Assembly: GCA_013399305.1 (NCBI GenBank)
Contig: VXAI01000038.1
Coordinates: 4,461,682-4,525,681 of the forward strand
Length of the DNA: 64,000 nt
Reading direction: 5' to 3'
From: Rostratula benghalensis
Taxonomy: Eukaryota > Chordata > Aves > Charadriiformes > Rostratulidae
Shown: one piece after another, positions 63,201-64,000 of the stretch
Layout: each line of letters begins with the position of its first letter
Position numbering within the stretch: the first letter of the stretch is position 1
Made by a program: the position numbers and the translations under genes
Notes under the pieces: generated by a model
Seen by the model: only the letters and a program-made list of their open reading frames with translations
Databases searched by the model: none
Told to the model about the DNA's origin: nothing

Positions 63201-64000
63201 ATTTTCAGGAAATATGACAAGTACCCTTTTCCAATGAAATCCAGAATAAGAAGGTAAATTCAAGATGCAGGTTTATTTCAAAAAATTTCATGCAGAATTA
63301 TTTATATAGAAAATTATGTGCATCAAAAATATTATTAAATTACTCATGTATTAGCTACATGTTTAACAAATGATTTATGATATCTTTCACAGAAAAGCCA
63401 CATAAACTGTTAATATTTTTATAATTTGTTGTTTAACAGTCTCACAGCTCTTAAGAGTTTTGAATCATCTGCCCCTCTTTTACAACAGCATTCAAAATTA
63501 TGATGTATTGCCGATTTTTTTCTGTCTCAAAGATTTATGTTACTTCTTATACTATTCTTTACTACTATTTTTACAATGGATAAAATGAAATTTTGGAATC
63601 GGTAATTTCTTTAACTAGTTATAAAATATAGAAACACTAATTAGAATAAGTACTTTCTAGATATTTATAGCCTTTACTAGAAAGGCAATGTGGCAGGGGC
63701 TGAAACGAAGGACACAGAGAAGGGGAGAGAAAATGGAGAAATTGTTTGCTTCAAGTACATGGCAGATATTCTTTGATGTGATATATGGTGAAGAATGACA
63801 TATATTCCAGAATAATTTTATTATAACAGATACAATGTTCAGAGGCTTCTCAAGTTGTTAGCACTTCTGTCTTAATAAAAAATCGTTCCTTTCAGTCTTG
63901 ATATAGAAAGATACATAAATAAACACAGTGTCAAGAACTGGATCAAACTGAATTTTTTATATTTCTTAATATATAGATGATATTCCAGACAAATCTTCCA
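54271..64000. other. Non-coding region upstream of GABRA6
   Basis: AT-rich sequence with short, unsupported open frames only. In amniotes GABRB2 lies on this side in the opposite orientation, but no exon of it is recognised. No RNA gene or identifiable interspersed repeat was seen. Confidence 0.6.

Overview
This is avian-type vertebrate nuclear DNA. It is AT-rich and intron-rich, with a CR1 LINE 3' end, one CpG island and assembly gaps of N. A bird is the best guess; other sauropsids also carry CR1. The only protein-coding gene I can support is GABRA6, the GABA-A receptor alpha-6 subunit, on the minus strand. It runs from an ATG at 53972-53970 to a stop at 36003-36001. All nine canonical coding exons can be placed with splice sites: 38, 119, 68, 221, 83, 144, 153, 260 and 315 bp. 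Together they make a 1401-bp CDS encoding 466 residues. Assignment to alpha-6 rather than alpha-4 rests on alpha-6-type residues throughout the extracellular domain and on the M4/C-terminal motif.

Layout: 1 to about 35,000 is non-coding sequence downstream of GABRA6. In other amniotes GABRA1 lies on this side, but none of its exons are seen here. Then follow a putative 3' UTR (about 35,090-36,000), exon 9 (M4), a 9.8-kb intron 8 holding an antisense CR1, exon 8 (M2-M3), a 4.0-kb intron, the exon 7 region (M1 and start of M2), exons 6 to 4, and exons 3 to 1 inside a GC-rich CpG island (about 53,100-54,270). From 54,270 to 64,000 is upstream non-coding sequence. GABRB2 would be expected further on, divergently oriented, but is not seen.

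The main discovery candidate is a tandem duplication of exon 7. Two 153-bp exons in the same phase lie 80 bp apart (7A, 50648-50800; 7B, 50415-50567), each with AG and GT splice borders. 7A encodes the standard alpha-6 M1 and start of M2. 7B encodes an alternative version with 37 of 50 complete codons specifying the same amino acid. Eighteen codons differ only synonymously, and 7B has no stop or frameshift, which argues for long-term purifying selection on both. The differences cluster in the pre-M1 strand, in M1 and at the 3' position of the M2 pore helix. This looks like a mutually exclusive exon pair that would give two pore-region variants of alpha-6. I do not know of a description of it in a vertebrate GABA-A alpha subunit.
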